A stretch of DNA of 64,000 nt from JAMZMI01 sp963848175 (GCA_963848175.1 CAWKCO010000003.1:1-64000); one strand, 5' to 3'. Counted from the stretch's first letter, positions 24,501 through 32,766 are shown. Numbers and translations are program-made. Notes: generated by a model not told the origin, from the letters alone.

Positions 24501-25614
24501 TCCAGCTTGAGTGAGCTGACAAAATTGGGTGAACTTTTGGTTCTCCCAACGTAATTTCAGAATCTACTGATGGAGAATACTTGAAGGGGGACATGCGAGC
24601 GCGTCAGCTCTCTCTGGTGTGGCCAGTCTTGACGTCCTGTCAGGGGGGCATTCATTCACCACTCCGCCCAGACATCGCTGAGGAGGAGTAACAACAAGAG
24701 TTTTATTCTAGAAGCTGTGTCTGCCCAAACGAAAAGGAGTGTTTTGGAACGTCAGGGTAACAGCTGGAATCCGGGTCGCTGAATTTGAGGTTTGCATGGA
24801 TGGCGGAAAGGAGATCAGAATGACTGATAACAGGTAGCCAGGTGTACTGAAGGGGGGGGGGGGGGGGGGTCCGCCATGAAAGCTCTACCTGTGGCACAAG
24901 TCGCTGGCCCCGCATCTGGTGCGTCCACACCAGCTCCGGCGTGTCCATGTCCCCCGCCATGGCCGCGGCAAAAGCCTTGGGCCCATGTGTGGTCAGCACG
25001 TACAGCAGGCTCTCCGGCAGCAGGCCCCCCAGGAAGCTCTGCTGCGCCAGGGGGCCCAGCCCCGGAGTGGGCAGCCGCCCCTGCTGCCGCTTGTGTGCCA
25101 CCTGCAGAACAACTGATACAATCGACAGTCCTCTGAGGGGATTAGTCCACTGAATGATGTGTGTGCGGGATGACCAATAGGGCCAACATCCATGACAAGG
25201 CGAGTCCCGTGAGAGGAAAAGTGCCTTCGAAAGGCCCAAAAGTGAGGCTTCATGCAGTTCCCAAATTTTTTTGCTTATTGCGTTGATGACTGCAGTCCAA
25301 ATCCTCAATGGAATGTGACCAGTGCATGTATGCAAAATGTTTGCCGCCTGCAAGCATATTGCTTTTTCTAGCACCGGGTCAACATGCATCTGTCAAATCA
25401 AACTTCCTGATATTTTGCAACCTAATCACCTGGCTCAGCTTAATTCGCATCACTGAGAAGAGATGTTTGCTTGGGCATCAGCTTTGGAGGGAGGAGCAGG
25501 CAGATCTCTGACCTGAAATAGCCGGGCGATCTCCACCAGGTTGGAGCCGCAGTAGGTCAATGCAAAGTAGAAGACGCCTGTCTGGTAGAGGTAGGCAAGA
25601 GCCGCCTTGTTGTC
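9254..25614 (-). CDS. RME-8/DNAJC13 (plant GRV2-like) endosomal J-protein, C-terminal part, 27 exons
   Basis: RME-8 is a large peripheral protein of endosomes that recruits Hsc70 through a central J domain and acts in endosomal sorting; in plants it is GRV2/KAM2. Exons, read from the N-terminal side: 25513-25614, 24889-25101, 24229-24426, 23689-23794, 23072-~23280, 22399-22556, 21790-22019, 21209-21320, 20661-20831, 20068-20274, 19440-19550, 18938-19097, 18286-18454, 17506-17596, 16963-17177, 16228-16359, 15640-15774, 15270-15464, 14770-14908, 14352-14504, 13835-14013, 13156-13272, 12911-12964, 12074-12541, 10565-11438, 9855-10210, 9254-9507. Most join in phase with GT-AG borders. The joins at 23689/23280 and 18286/17596 are uncertain, and a small exon may be missing there. 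IWN-type repeats are visible as PELVWTHQMR, VIWNTKMREQL and RVWNASMATT. The N-terminal half is lost at the chimeric junction. Exons 22399-22556 and 10565-11438 each need one extra base in a C/G run to stay in frame. Confidence 0.88.
13427..13449. repeat. Poly-C tract, 23 bases
   Basis: Lies in the RME-8 intron between exons 13835-14013 and 13156-13272. On the sense (minus) strand it is a G run. Confidence 0.9.
14680..14704. repeat. Poly-G tract, 25 bases
   Basis: Lies in the RME-8 intron just downstream (about 65 bases) of the donor of exon 14770-14908. It is a C run on the sense strand. Confidence 0.9.
15925..15950. repeat. Poly-G tract, 26 bases
   Basis: Intronic in RME-8, between exons 16228-16359 and 15640-15774. 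It is a C run on the sense strand and is flanked by further G-rich sequence. Confidence 0.9.
21194..21206. repeat. Poly-G tract abutting a 5' splice site
   Basis: On the sense strand, exon 21209-21320 ends CAG, the donor GT occupies 21208-21207, and 13 C residues follow at once. Confidence 0.85.
22378..22393. repeat. Poly-G tract next to a 5' splice site
   Basis: On the sense strand the donor GTATA (22398-22394) of exon 22399-22556 runs directly into 16 C residues. Confidence 0.85.
22880..22903. repeat. Poly-C tract, 24 bases
   Basis: Intronic in RME-8, about 170 bases downstream of the J-domain exon donor. It is a G run on the sense strand. Confidence 0.9.
23072..23288 (-). other. J-domain exon of RME-8
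   Basis: The exon encodes a DnaJ domain with the HPD motif in RKFHPDKNPAGRERF, preceded by the helix EEELKAAYRGLA and followed by VQKAYERLQ, then GPQAWRLLLLLK, which is characteristic of RME-8 rather than of other J-proteins. HPD is the Hsc70-stimulating loop, so the co-chaperone function should be intact. The 3' border is a clear AAG/GTATGC donor at 23072. The 5' border is either 23280 (keeps phase with the exon at 23689) or 23288 (better acceptor, TTTACAG). Confidence 0.9.
24229..25614 (-). other. RME-8 exons just upstream of the J domain
   Basis: Three exons (25513-25614, 24889-25101, 24229-24426) of 34, 71 and 66 codons, all phase 0, form a continuous reading frame. Hallmarks shared with GRV2/DNAJC13 are FALTYCGSNLVEIARL, the run FLGGLLPESLLYVL, the IWN-type PELVWTHQMR, and CHRYYLRNFCNTERFPDWPI. 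This is the segment that in the family precedes the J domain by about 50 to 80 residues. The exon 23689-23794 (ALLDEWRLELARKPLGMTEADA) continues the match, so order and strand are secure. Confidence 0.88.
24852..24869. repeat. Poly-G tract, 18 bases, near a 5' splice site
   Basis: On the sense strand the C run begins 19 bases after the end of exon 24889-25101. Confidence 0.9.
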
Positions 25615-25984
25615 CTGCATACGGCAGGGATCTGGACCTCAGACTATTCCACTGCAAGACACTGCAATTGCCGATGGCAGCTGCAACTGACCTTTACACC
25701 AAATTGCCATTTATATCATCAAGTTCATATGTTCATATTTGTTCATGGATGCTGTCATGGATGCTGGAGGGGAAGTAGAGAATGGGGTGGATTGAAAAGG
25801 GGCTGGATCAAGGAGGGCCGAGCAAGCTGATACAAGTGGCAACAATCTGCCCAAAAATACTCCTGAAATCCAACAGAATCACCCAAAAAGCCACAAACCA
25901 AGATATTCAACTTTCTTCCACCACCTGAGGGTTGGAACTCGGAGTCAATGTTGCATTTGCAATGCTGAAGGAATCAACCTTCCT
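25615..25984. other. Chimeric junction between eukaryotic and bacterial DNA
   Basis: Up to 25614 the sequence encodes an RME-8 exon on the minus strand; from about 25985 it encodes a bacterial membrane protein on the plus strand that lacks its N-terminus. The intervening 370 bases begin as an RME-8 intron (acceptor CAG at 25615-25617). The exact break is probably between 25940 and 26000, since the codons before TTGCAACAAGAACTG give cysteine-rich sequence unlike a transmembrane transporter. There is no run of N, no IS end, no tRNA and no repeat at the join. Basis: seen for the change of coding style; the misassembly explanation is inference. Confidence 0.85.
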
Positions 25985-26335
25985 TTGCAACAAGAACTGT
26001 TACTTGCAGGAGCAGTAATCACGATCATACTTAATATTCTATTGATTCCGCTCATTGGCTATATGGGCAGTGCGATCACGAGTTTTGCTACTTATTTTAT
26101 CATGGTGGTCGTGAGCTACGTGCTTGGCCAGCGTCATTACCATGTGCCATATTATTTGGCCAAAGACAGTTTTTATCTCTTTTTAACAGGGGGATTAATA
26201 ACCACGTTCTATTTTTGCCGTTTCGAGGGGTATTTTAAATACTTGATAGCCACTGGATTTCTGGCCATTTTCGTCGGACTAGTCTGGCTTTTAGATATTC
26301 GAACGGGCACAATAAAACTACCGAGAAAGAAGTAA
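25985..26335 (+). CDS. Polysaccharide flippase (MATE/Wzx-type), C-terminal fragment
   Basis: About 115 residues with three hydrophobic segments and the pattern AVITIILNILLIPLIGYMGS, which is typical of transmembrane helix 11-12 regions of oligosaccharide flippases in the MOP superfamily (known for the family). These proteins move lipid-linked sugars across the inner membrane. A full member has about 430 to 500 residues, so roughly 75% of the N-terminal part is missing, cut at the chimeric junction. The apparent TTG start at 25985 is not a real start. The next gene, a sugar nucleotidyltransferase, fits an envelope polysaccharide role. Confidence 0.75.
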   Translation: MQQELLLAGAVITIILNILLIPLIGYMGSAITSFATYFIMVVVSYVLGQRHYHVPYYLAKDSFYLFLTGGLITTFYFCRFEGYFKYLIATGFLAIFVGLVWLLDIRTGTIKLPRKK

Positions 26336-26414
26336 AGGGTTGACTACCAAACGTAGCGACCTGAAATATTCAAACAATTGAAAGCTCTACTGGGGAGCTC
26401 CTTAACTAAACACT

Positions 26415-27416
26415 ATGAACCTAATTATTCCCATGGCCGGGATGGGTAAACGCCTCAGGCCACATACACTTACCACACCTAAGCCACTTATACCTATTGC
26501 AGGAAAACCGATCGTTCAAAGATTGGTGGAAGATATCGCTAAAGTCACACCTGAACCTATTAAGCATATAGGGTTTATTATTGGTGATTTTGGTGCGGAA
26601 GTGGAGGCGAATCTGAAAGCCATTGCCGCGGAAGTGGAAGCCGAAGGACATATCTTTTATCAAAAGGAAGCACTAGGCACAGCACATGCTGTCTACTGTG
26701 CAGAGCCTTTGCTCAATGGGAAGGTGACCATTGCCTTTGCAGATACGCTTTTTCAAGCCAATTTCACACTCAACACCAACGATGACGGCATTATCTGGGT
26801 AAAACAGGTGGAAGATCCGAGTGCATTTGGGGTGGTGCAGCTAGACGAGCAGGGTGTTATTACCAAATTTGTGGAAAAGCCTAAAACTCCCGTTTCAGAT
26901 CTTGCGATCATAGGTATCTATTATTTCAAGGATGGAGATGCGCTGCGAGAAGAGCTCAAGCAGATCATCGACAATAAAATTATGGCGAGTGGCGAATATC
27001 AGCTCACCACTGCACTGGAAAATCTGAAACAAGCAGGCGTGAAATTTACTGCTGGTAAAGTAGATGAATGGCTGGACTGTGGAAATAAAACTATTACCGT
27101 ACAATCTAACAGCCGCTACTTGGGCTTTCTAAAAGAAAATCAGGTTGCTGCCACAGCCAAGGTGGTGAATTCCGTTTTAATTCCTCCAGTTTTTGTGGGG
27201 GAAAATACTCGGATCGAAAACAGTGTCGTTGGCCCAGGAGTTAGCATCGGAGTTGATGGTCAGGTTTTTAGCTCTGTCATCTCGAATTCTTTGATTCAAA
27301 ATAATGTTAATTTGCAGAACGTTAACCTCGCAGACTCGATGATTGGCAATTTTGCCAAAATCGAGCGTACCCCCAACAACGTAAGTTTGGGAGATTACAC
27401 TGAGTCGAAGGGATAG
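26415..27416 (+). CDS. Sugar-1-phosphate nucleotidyltransferase with C-terminal beta-helix
   Basis: A 333-residue enzyme that makes an NDP-sugar from a sugar 1-phosphate and an NTP, feeding polysaccharide synthesis in the cytoplasm. The N-terminus carries the signature GMGKRLRPHTLTTPKPLIPI (residues 9-28), the GxGxRxxPxTxxxPKPL nucleotide-binding loop. Residues 75-110 hold the catalytic-type FADTLFQ aspartate. From about residue 240 the sequence becomes a left-handed beta-helix with hexapeptide repeats (for example VVNSVLIPPVFVGENTRIEN). Glucose-1-phosphate thymidylyl/uridylyl or mannose-1-phosphate guanylyl activity cannot be decided. It starts at an ATG 79 bases after the flippase and ends four bases before the TPR gene, so an operon is likely. 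Confidence 0.85.
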   Translation: MNLIIPMAGMGKRLRPHTLTTPKPLIPIAGKPIVQRLVEDIAKVTPEPIKHIGFIIGDFGAEVEANLKAIAAEVEAEGHIFYQKEALGTAHAVYCAEPLLNGKVTIAFADTLFQANFTLNTNDDGIIWVKQVEDPSAFGVVQLDEQGVITKFVEKPKTPVSDLAIIGIYYFKDGDALREELKQIIDNKIMASGEYQLTTALENLKQAGVKFTAGKVDEWLDCGNKTITVQSNSRYLGFLKENQVAATAKVVNSVLIPPVFVGENTRIENSVVGPGVSIGVDGQVFSSVISNSLIQNNVNLQNVNLADSMIGNFAKIERTPNNVSLGDYTESKG

Positions 27417-27420
27417 AAAT

Positions 27421-29154
27421 ATGAGAGTAGTTTTTGTTTTAGCCATTTTATTTTCATTTGTTTTTCACCCTGCTTTTTCTCAAAAAAAGAAAAAGTCGAA
27501 GCGTGAGAAGCAGGACAAAACCGAGCAGAAAATTGTCTCATCATTTTCGGATGAGATGCAGGTGAAGTTGGAGTCTACGATCATTGAGGCTGAAAAACAG
27601 CTTTTGTTAGACAATCCGGCCAAGGCCATGGAGTTGTTTAAAGTAGCTCTCGATATGAGCCCTGACAATGGAGCTGCCAAATTCAAGCTGGCGGAGATTT
27701 TGCGAAAACTGGGAAGATCAGCTGAGGCACTCGTTTATTCCAAGGCCTCTTTGGATTCGGATCGCACCAATATGTATTATTATTTGCAAACAGCAGAGAT
27801 ATACAAGTCTTTGGGCGAGTTTGAAAAATCAGCAGAACTGTATGCTGAAATGATCCAAAAGCTGCCAGAAGCAGATTCGTATTTGTTTGATCTTGCGATT
27901 TTATATCAATTTTTAGGTGAAGATGAAAAAGCTCTGGCTACTTATCATAAAGGAGAAGAACTTTTTGGTTTGAATGAAATGGTGCTTCGCGAGAAGCAAA
28001 AAATCTACATTAAGAACAGAGATTTTGATGGGCTATTAACCGACTGGGATCAGCTCATTGCAGAAAATCCAGGAAATAATCGCTATACCATTGAACTTGC
28101 AGAATTTCTGATCAGCGCAGGGGAAACCGAGAAAGCGAAGCTTCGCCTGAACCAGATTCCTTCTAGTGATATTCACACCTATTTGCTGAAAAGCAAAATA
28201 GCAATGAAAGAGGGTGATACGGAAGCGGCGATGAAGATCACGGAAGAAGCTTTCATGTCAGATGGTGTTGATTACAAAACCAAAATGCAATTGCTCAATG
28301 GATATATGGATTTTGCCATTTCACCAGAGCAGTTTGACGATGTAGTGAAGATGGCAAAGTCTTTGGCTGATGAGTTTCCTGCGCAGTATGAACCACAAGC
28401 GTATGCAGCAGATGTTTTTTACCGAATGGAAAAAAAGGAGTTGGCAAAAAAACATTACCTACAAGCAATAGCGATTGACCCAAATCACTTTGATGTTTGG
28501 CAAAACATATTGAATATAGAAGCTGAGCTTAATCAATACGATGATTTGATTAAGCACGCGGATCAGGCTTTAGAGTATTTTCCCAACCAAGCCATTATTT
28601 ATTACTTTGCTGGCACAGGCCACATGATCAATAAAGATTATAAAAGGGCTGTGGAAATGCTCAAAACAGGCACTAAGTATTCCAAAGAGGCCAGACTTTT
28701 AACGATTTTTTACGGCCAAATGGGGGATGCTTACAATAGCCTGAAAGATCAACACAAATCTTATGAAGCGTATGAGTCTGCACTCAAGTACGATCCATCC
28801 AATGATCATGTGCTCAACAACTACAGTTACTTTTTGAGTTTGGATAAGAAAAGCCTCGACAAAGCCTTGAATATGTCTACCAAACTTGTAGCCATGCACC
28901 CTGACAATGCGACTTATTTGGATACGCACGGGTGGGTTTTGTATGTGATGGAAAAATATGAGGAGGCAGAAAAGTACTTAAAAAAGGCTGCTAAAACCGA
29001 TGAAGACGGCACTATCATTGAGCATTATGGTGATGTACTCTATAAACTTGGCCGAATAGACGAAGCTGTGGCTCAATGGGAGAAAGCCAGTCTGATGAAA
29101 GATGCTTCTGCCAATATTCAAAAGAAAATTGCTGACAAAACACTCTATGAATAA
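27421..29154 (+). CDS. Exported tetratricopeptide-repeat protein
   Basis: 577 residues. A signal peptide (residues 1-20, VVFVLAILFSFVFHPAFS) is followed by a lysine-rich stretch and then about ten TPR-type helical hairpins to the end, e.g. NPAKAMELFKVALDMSPDNG, with DP/NP-containing turns and W/LG-Y-A pattern residues. It is probably a periplasmic scaffold for protein-protein contacts. It sits between an envelope sugar enzyme and a DUF4292 lipoprotein; its stop overlaps the next start by eight bases (ATGAATAA), which suggests translational coupling. No enzymatic motif is visible. Confidence 0.85.
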   Translation: MRVVFVLAILFSFVFHPAFSQKKKKSKREKQDKTEQKIVSSFSDEMQVKLESTIIEAEKQLLLDNPAKAMELFKVALDMSPDNGAAKFKLAEILRKLGRSAEALVYSKASLDSDRTNMYYYLQTAEIYKSLGEFEKSAELYAEMIQKLPEADSYLFDLAILYQFLGEDEKALATYHKGEELFGLNEMVLREKQKIYIKNRDFDGLLTDWDQLIAENPGNNRYTIELAEFLISAGETEKAKLRLNQIPSSDIHTYLLKSKIAMKEGDTEAAMKITEEAFMSDGVDYKTKMQLLNGYMDFAISPEQFDDVVKMAKSLADEFPAQYEPQAYAADVFYRMEKKELAKKHYLQAIAIDPNHFDVWQNILNIEAELNQYDDLIKHADQALEYFPNQAIIYYFAGTGHMINKDYKRAVEMLKTGTKYSKEARLLTIFYGQMGDAYNSLKDQHKSYEAYESALKYDPSNDHVLNNYSYFLSLDKKSLDKALNMSTKLVAMHPDNATYLDTHGWVLYVMEKYEEAEKYLKKAAKTDEDGTIIEHYGDVLYKLGRIDEAVAQWEKASLMKDASANIQKKIADKTLYE

Positions 29155-29893
29155 AAGCCTGATCGTTGTTCTTATTCTTGCTATCACGGCGGCTGGATGC
29201 GGAAAGAATATTTCTCAATTATTTTATCGAGACTCATCAATCACCGTTCACGAGATTCAGTTTGACCATTTTTCGGGTAAACTCAAAGTGGATTTTGATG
29301 GGGACAAAAAAGTGTCTGGATTGGCAAATTTGCGCATTAGAAAAGATAGCGTGATTTGGCTTTCGCTTTCGCCAGGGCTTGGTGTAGAAGTTGCCAGAAT
29401 TCTGATTACCCAAGATTCTATAGCTGTTATTGATAAGTTCAACAAGAAATATATCCACATGGATTTTCAGAATTTGAGCAAGAAGTTTGATTTCGATATT
29501 GATTATCACTTGGTAGAGTCGGTGTTGTTGGGGAATCTCATTCATCCTTACAAGCGAGAGCGATACAAAAAATCCGAAGGAGGTTTGATGTATGAGCAAA
29601 TGGAGGGGAATTTTCTTTTTCAAAATCAAATTGGCACACAAACCAAAAAGTTGGAAAAACTGATGGTTCAGGATACACTTTCGAAAAGCAGCATTTTTGT
29701 TACGTATTCCAATTTTCAACAATTGGAAAATCAGGTTTTGCCATTTCTGATCACAGCTATTTTGAAAAAAGGTCAGCCAAATGCTCCATCCACACGAGTA
29801 GAAATGATATACAGTAAAGCTGAAATAGAGAACAAACCTTTGAGATTTCCATTTAATGTGCCAGACAAGTATGAGCGTAGCGAGGCTAATTAA
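29147..29893 (+). CDS. DUF4292 family lipoprotein
   Basis: 248 residues from the ATG at 29147, chosen because it gives a signal peptide with a lipobox (ITAAGC, Cys at residue 18); an upstream in-frame ATG at 29102 would bury the signal. The rest is beta-strand rich (e.g. FDHFSGKLKVDFDGDKKVSG, SVIWLSLSPGLGVEVARILI) and resembles LolB/LolA-like folds of DUF4292 proteins found in Bacteroidota next to EnvC-like genes (family knowledge). A role in the outer-membrane lipoprotein route is plausible but unproven. It overlaps both neighbours, by 8 and 23 bases, so all three are coupled. Confidence 0.75.
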   Translation: MNKSLIVVLILAITAAGCGKNISQLFYRDSSITVHEIQFDHFSGKLKVDFDGDKKVSGLANLRIRKDSVIWLSLSPGLGVEVARILITQDSIAVIDKFNKKYIHMDFQNLSKKFDFDIDYHLVESVLLGNLIHPYKRERYKKSEGGLMYEQMEGNFLFQNQIGTQTKKLEKLMVQDTLSKSSIFVTYSNFQQLENQVLPFLITAILKKGQPNAPSTRVEMIYSKAEIENKPLRFPFNVPDKYERSEAN

Positions 29894-31067
29894 ATCTGTC
29901 TGTTTGGTTGGGTTTATGGTCTGCTGCTTTCAAGTATCAGCTCAAAAGACCAAAAGCCAGCTGGAAAACGAAAAAAGAGAAAACCTCAAGAAAATTGCTG
30001 AGGCGGAAAAGATATTGTCTGATACCGAGCACGAAAAGAAGGCTTCTATTGGGCAGTTGAGAGCCATCAATCAACAGATTTCGGGTCGGGAAAATTTGAT
30101 CAAATCGTTGAATCAGCAAGTTGGGATTTTGGATACAGAGATAGGGCAGCTTAATACCATTGTGAGTTCGCTTCAAAGTGATCTTGCCAACTTGAAAGAA
30201 GAGTATGCGCAGATGATTTACACCTCGTATCGAGCCAATCGAGGGTTTAGTAAACTCACTTTTCTTTTTTCAGCGGCCACCTTCAATCAGTTGTTTCAGC
30301 GGCTCAAATATCTAGAACAGTATGCTGAAGCGCGAAAGATTCAGGTAAAGCAGATTGAGATAGTTTCAGATGAGCTGAGCAAACAGAAAAAAGAAGTGCA
30401 GAGCAAAAGAGTAGAGCAGAAGGTGCTTTTAGATCAACAAATTGCGGAAAATAGAAAGCTTCTTGGTCTCAAAGAAAAGCAAGCTGATGTAGTGGCGGAG
30501 CTTGGAAAAAAGGAAAAGCAGCTAAGGGTCGAGTTGGATAATAGAAAGGAAGCCGTGGGCAAATTGGATAAACTCATCGCTGACATTGTAAAAAAGGAAT
30601 TGGAGCGGTCAAAAGCACTTTCTTCCGCAGCGCAGGCCAACGAAGAGGTGGTTTCTTCCACATTCGAGAGCAATAAAAATAAATTGGTGTGGCCTGTTTC
30701 TACGGGGTTTGTTTCATCTAAGTTTGGTAAGCACCCTCACCCTGTGATCAAAAACATTATGGAAGACAATCCGGGCGTAGATATTCAAACCAGTCAGAAT
30801 GCAACTGTAGGAGCGGTTTTCGAAGGGAAAGTGGTAGCAGTGGCTATCGTACCGGGGATGAACAACGTGGTGCTTCTTCAACACGGAAATTATTACACGC
30901 TTTACGCCAAGTTGAAAGAGGTAAAAGTGAAAAAGGGAGAGATGGTGAAGCGCGAGCAAATTCTGGGAACAGTTTTCAGCGATTTAAGCGGTGTTTCAGA
31001 GCTTCATTTTGAAGTTTGGAAAGATTATCAAAAGCTTAACCCAGAAAGTTGGCTTTCTTCCAAATGA
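29871..31067 (+). CDS. EnvC-like murein hydrolase activator (degenerate M23/LytM)
   Basis: 398 residues from ATG 29871: signal peptide (VCLVGFMVCCFQVSAQ), a long coiled coil (residues ~30-270) and a C-terminal LytM fold (~280-398). EnvC-type proteins switch on cell-wall amidases at division. The zinc ligands of active M23 peptidases are changed here: the usual HxxxD reads NPGVD, the YAH motif reads YAK, and the HLHFE motif reads ELHFE. So it is very likely a non-catalytic activator, as in EnvC (family knowledge). It starts inside the end of the DUF4292 gene and is followed by tatA. Confidence 0.88.
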   Translation: MSVARLIKSVCLVGFMVCCFQVSAQKTKSQLENEKRENLKKIAEAEKILSDTEHEKKASIGQLRAINQQISGRENLIKSLNQQVGILDTEIGQLNTIVSSLQSDLANLKEEYAQMIYTSYRANRGFSKLTFLFSAATFNQLFQRLKYLEQYAEARKIQVKQIEIVSDELSKQKKEVQSKRVEQKVLLDQQIAENRKLLGLKEKQADVVAELGKKEKQLRVELDNRKEAVGKLDKLIADIVKKELERSKALSSAAQANEEVVSSTFESNKNKLVWPVSTGFVSSKFGKHPHPVIKNIMEDNPGVDIQTSQNATVGAVFEGKVVAVAIVPGMNNVVLLQHGNYYTLYAKLKEVKVKKGEMVKREQILGTVFSDLSGVSELHFEVWKDYQKLNPESWLSSK

Positions 31068-31071
31068 TTTG

Positions 31072-31100
31072 TTGATGGCTACCTTTTATCCCTATCTTTG
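31072..31100 (+). promoter_or_regulatory. Putative Bacteroidota promoter for tatA
   Basis: A TTG at 31072-31074 and TATCTTTG at 31093-31100 fit the -33 (TTG) and -7 (TAnnTTTG) elements with an 18-base spacer; the tatA ATG follows at 31124. The motif is known for the phylum; its activity here is inferred. Confidence 0.5.
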
Positions 31101-31123
31101 AGTTTCTAATAAATAACTTTCTT

Positions 31124-31324
31124 ATGAATACGGTGTTAGTTTGGATGCCTGGGCCTGGTGAGATGATGGTCATTGCATTGGTTTTCATAGTCTTTTTTGG
31201 AGCTAAAAAAATCCCAGAAATCGCGCGAGGTATGGGTAAAGGTATCCGCGAGTTCAAGGATGCGACCAAAGAAATCAAAAAGGAAATAGAAGATTCTCCG
31301 GAAGACGACCAAAAAAAGAAGTAA
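31124..31324 (+). CDS. tatA: TatA/E family twin-arginine translocase subunit
   Basis: 66 residues: a short N-terminal hydrophobic helix (EMMVIALVFIVFFGAKKIPE) with the FGxKKxPE hinge, an amphipathic helix (ARGMGKGIREFKDATKEI) and an acidic-lysine tail. TatA oligomers form the passage for folded proteins across the inner membrane. No tatC is nearby. It lies between the EnvC-like gene and gatA, three bases before the latter's probable TTG start, so the two may be cotranscribed. Confidence 0.9.
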   Translation: MNTVLVWMPGPGEMMVIALVFIVFFGAKKIPEIARGMGKGIREFKDATKEIKKEIEDSPEDDQKKK

Positions 31325-31327
31325 CCA

Positions 31328-32755
31328 TTGCAAGCCAATTCCTCATTTTATCAACTCAAAAAGGAGCTTGATGCAGGTACTCTCTCATGTGTTGATATTG
31401 TCAACCATTACTTGGGTAACATACATCAGAAAAACGCTGACCTCAATGCCTTCCTGTCCGTATACGAGCAGGAAGCATTAGATCAGGCGGCTCAAGTAGA
31501 TCAGAAAATCGCGAATAAAACAGCTGGCCGCTTGGCGGGTATGGTCGTAGGTATCAAAGATGTGCTTTGCTACATAGACCATCCGCTCAACTGCGGTAGT
31601 AAAATTTTAGGCGATTTTGAATCTCAATTTTCGGCAACTTGTGTAGATCGATTGATAGCAGAAGATGCCATCATCATCGGACGAAATAATTGTGACGAAT
31701 TTGCGATGGGGTCTTCCTGCGAAAATTCTGCTTTTGGGCCAGTGAAAAATGCGGATGACACCTCCAAAGTGCCAGGTGGTTCTTCAGGAGGTTCTGCAGT
31801 GTCTGTCCAAGCTGATATGTGTGCCATTTCACTCGGCACAGATACAGGTGGTTCGGTTCGTCAGCCAGCATCTTTTTGTAATGTTATTGGCTTTAAACCA
31901 ACATATTCTAGAATTTCCAGACATGGTTTAGCAGCTTATGCAAGCACGTTTGATACGATTGGGATATTTTCCAATTCTGTGGAAGACGCGGCGCTAGTGC
32001 TAGAAGTTATTTCTGGAGAAGACGGTCATGATAGTACAGTTTCAGCATTGCCTGTGCCATCCTATACTAAATCTCTTGAGTTTAAGGATAAAGTCAAGGT
32101 TGCTTACCTAAAGGAAACTTTGGAAAGTGCCGCACTTAATTCTGAGGTGAAAGATGCGGTATTGTCAGTTGGTGAATCATTGAAAAAAGCTGGGCATCAA
32201 GTTGATGTAGTGTCTTTTCCTTTGATGGAATACGCACTTCCCACTTATTATATACTTACTACAGCAGAGGCTAGTTCCAATTTGTCTCGCTACGATGGGA
32301 TCAAATATGGGTACAGGGTAGAAAATCCTAAGAACCTAGAAAGCATGTATAAAAAGACCCGTACGCAGGGTTTTGGCCCTGAAGTGTTCAGGAGAATCAT
32401 GCTTGGAACCTTTGTGCTTTCGGCAAGCTATCACGATGCGTATTATACCAAAGCGCAAAAAGTTCGTCGACTGATTAAAAACAAGCTTGAGGAGCTTTTT
32501 GAGCAGTATGATTTTGTGATCATGCCCACTGCTCCGACTACAGCTTTTGAGCTTGGGTCAAAAACCAACGATCCCATGGAGATGTATCTTGCGGATCTTT
32601 TCACGGTACAAGCCTCAGTAGCAGGCGCACCAGCAGTTTCATTGCCAATGGCAAAAGACAGTAGCGGAATGTCCATAGGACTGCAAGTGATGTCTAAAGT
32701 TTTCACTGAGGAAAAATTATTAGCGTTTTCAAAATACTTATTGGACAATAAATAA
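31328..32755 (+). CDS. gatA: GatA-type amidase (Asp/Glu-tRNA amidotransferase subunit A)
   Basis: 475 residues of the amidase-signature family. The Ser-cisSer-Lys triad is visible: Lys in VVGIKDVLCY (residue ~78) and the glycine/serine loop VPGGSSGGSAVSV with the nucleophile in GTDTGGSVRQPA. Length and the LGTDTGGSVRQPASFC segment fit GatA, which supplies ammonia from glutamine to convert Glu-tRNA(Gln) or Asp-tRNA(Asn). The best start appears to be TTG at 31328, right after tatA; no better ATG precedes the first conserved block. A GatB or GatC gene is not adjacent, which is usual in this phylum. Confidence 0.85.
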   Translation: MQANSSFYQLKKELDAGTLSCVDIVNHYLGNIHQKNADLNAFLSVYEQEALDQAAQVDQKIANKTAGRLAGMVVGIKDVLCYIDHPLNCGSKILGDFESQFSATCVDRLIAEDAIIIGRNNCDEFAMGSSCENSAFGPVKNADDTSKVPGGSSGGSAVSVQADMCAISLGTDTGGSVRQPASFCNVIGFKPTYSRISRHGLAAYASTFDTIGIFSNSVEDAALVLEVISGEDGHDSTVSALPVPSYTKSLEFKDKVKVAYLKETLESAALNSEVKDAVLSVGESLKKAGHQVDVVSFPLMEYALPTYYILTTAEASSNLSRYDGIKYGYRVENPKNLESMYKKTRTQGFGPEVFRRIMLGTFVLSASYHDAYYTKAQKVRRLIKNKLEELFEQYDFVIMPTAPTTAFELGSKTNDPMEMYLADLFTVQASVAGAPAVSLPMAKDSSGMSIGLQVMSKVFTEEKLLAFSKYLLDNK

Positions 32756-32766
32756 GTTATTCGCCT

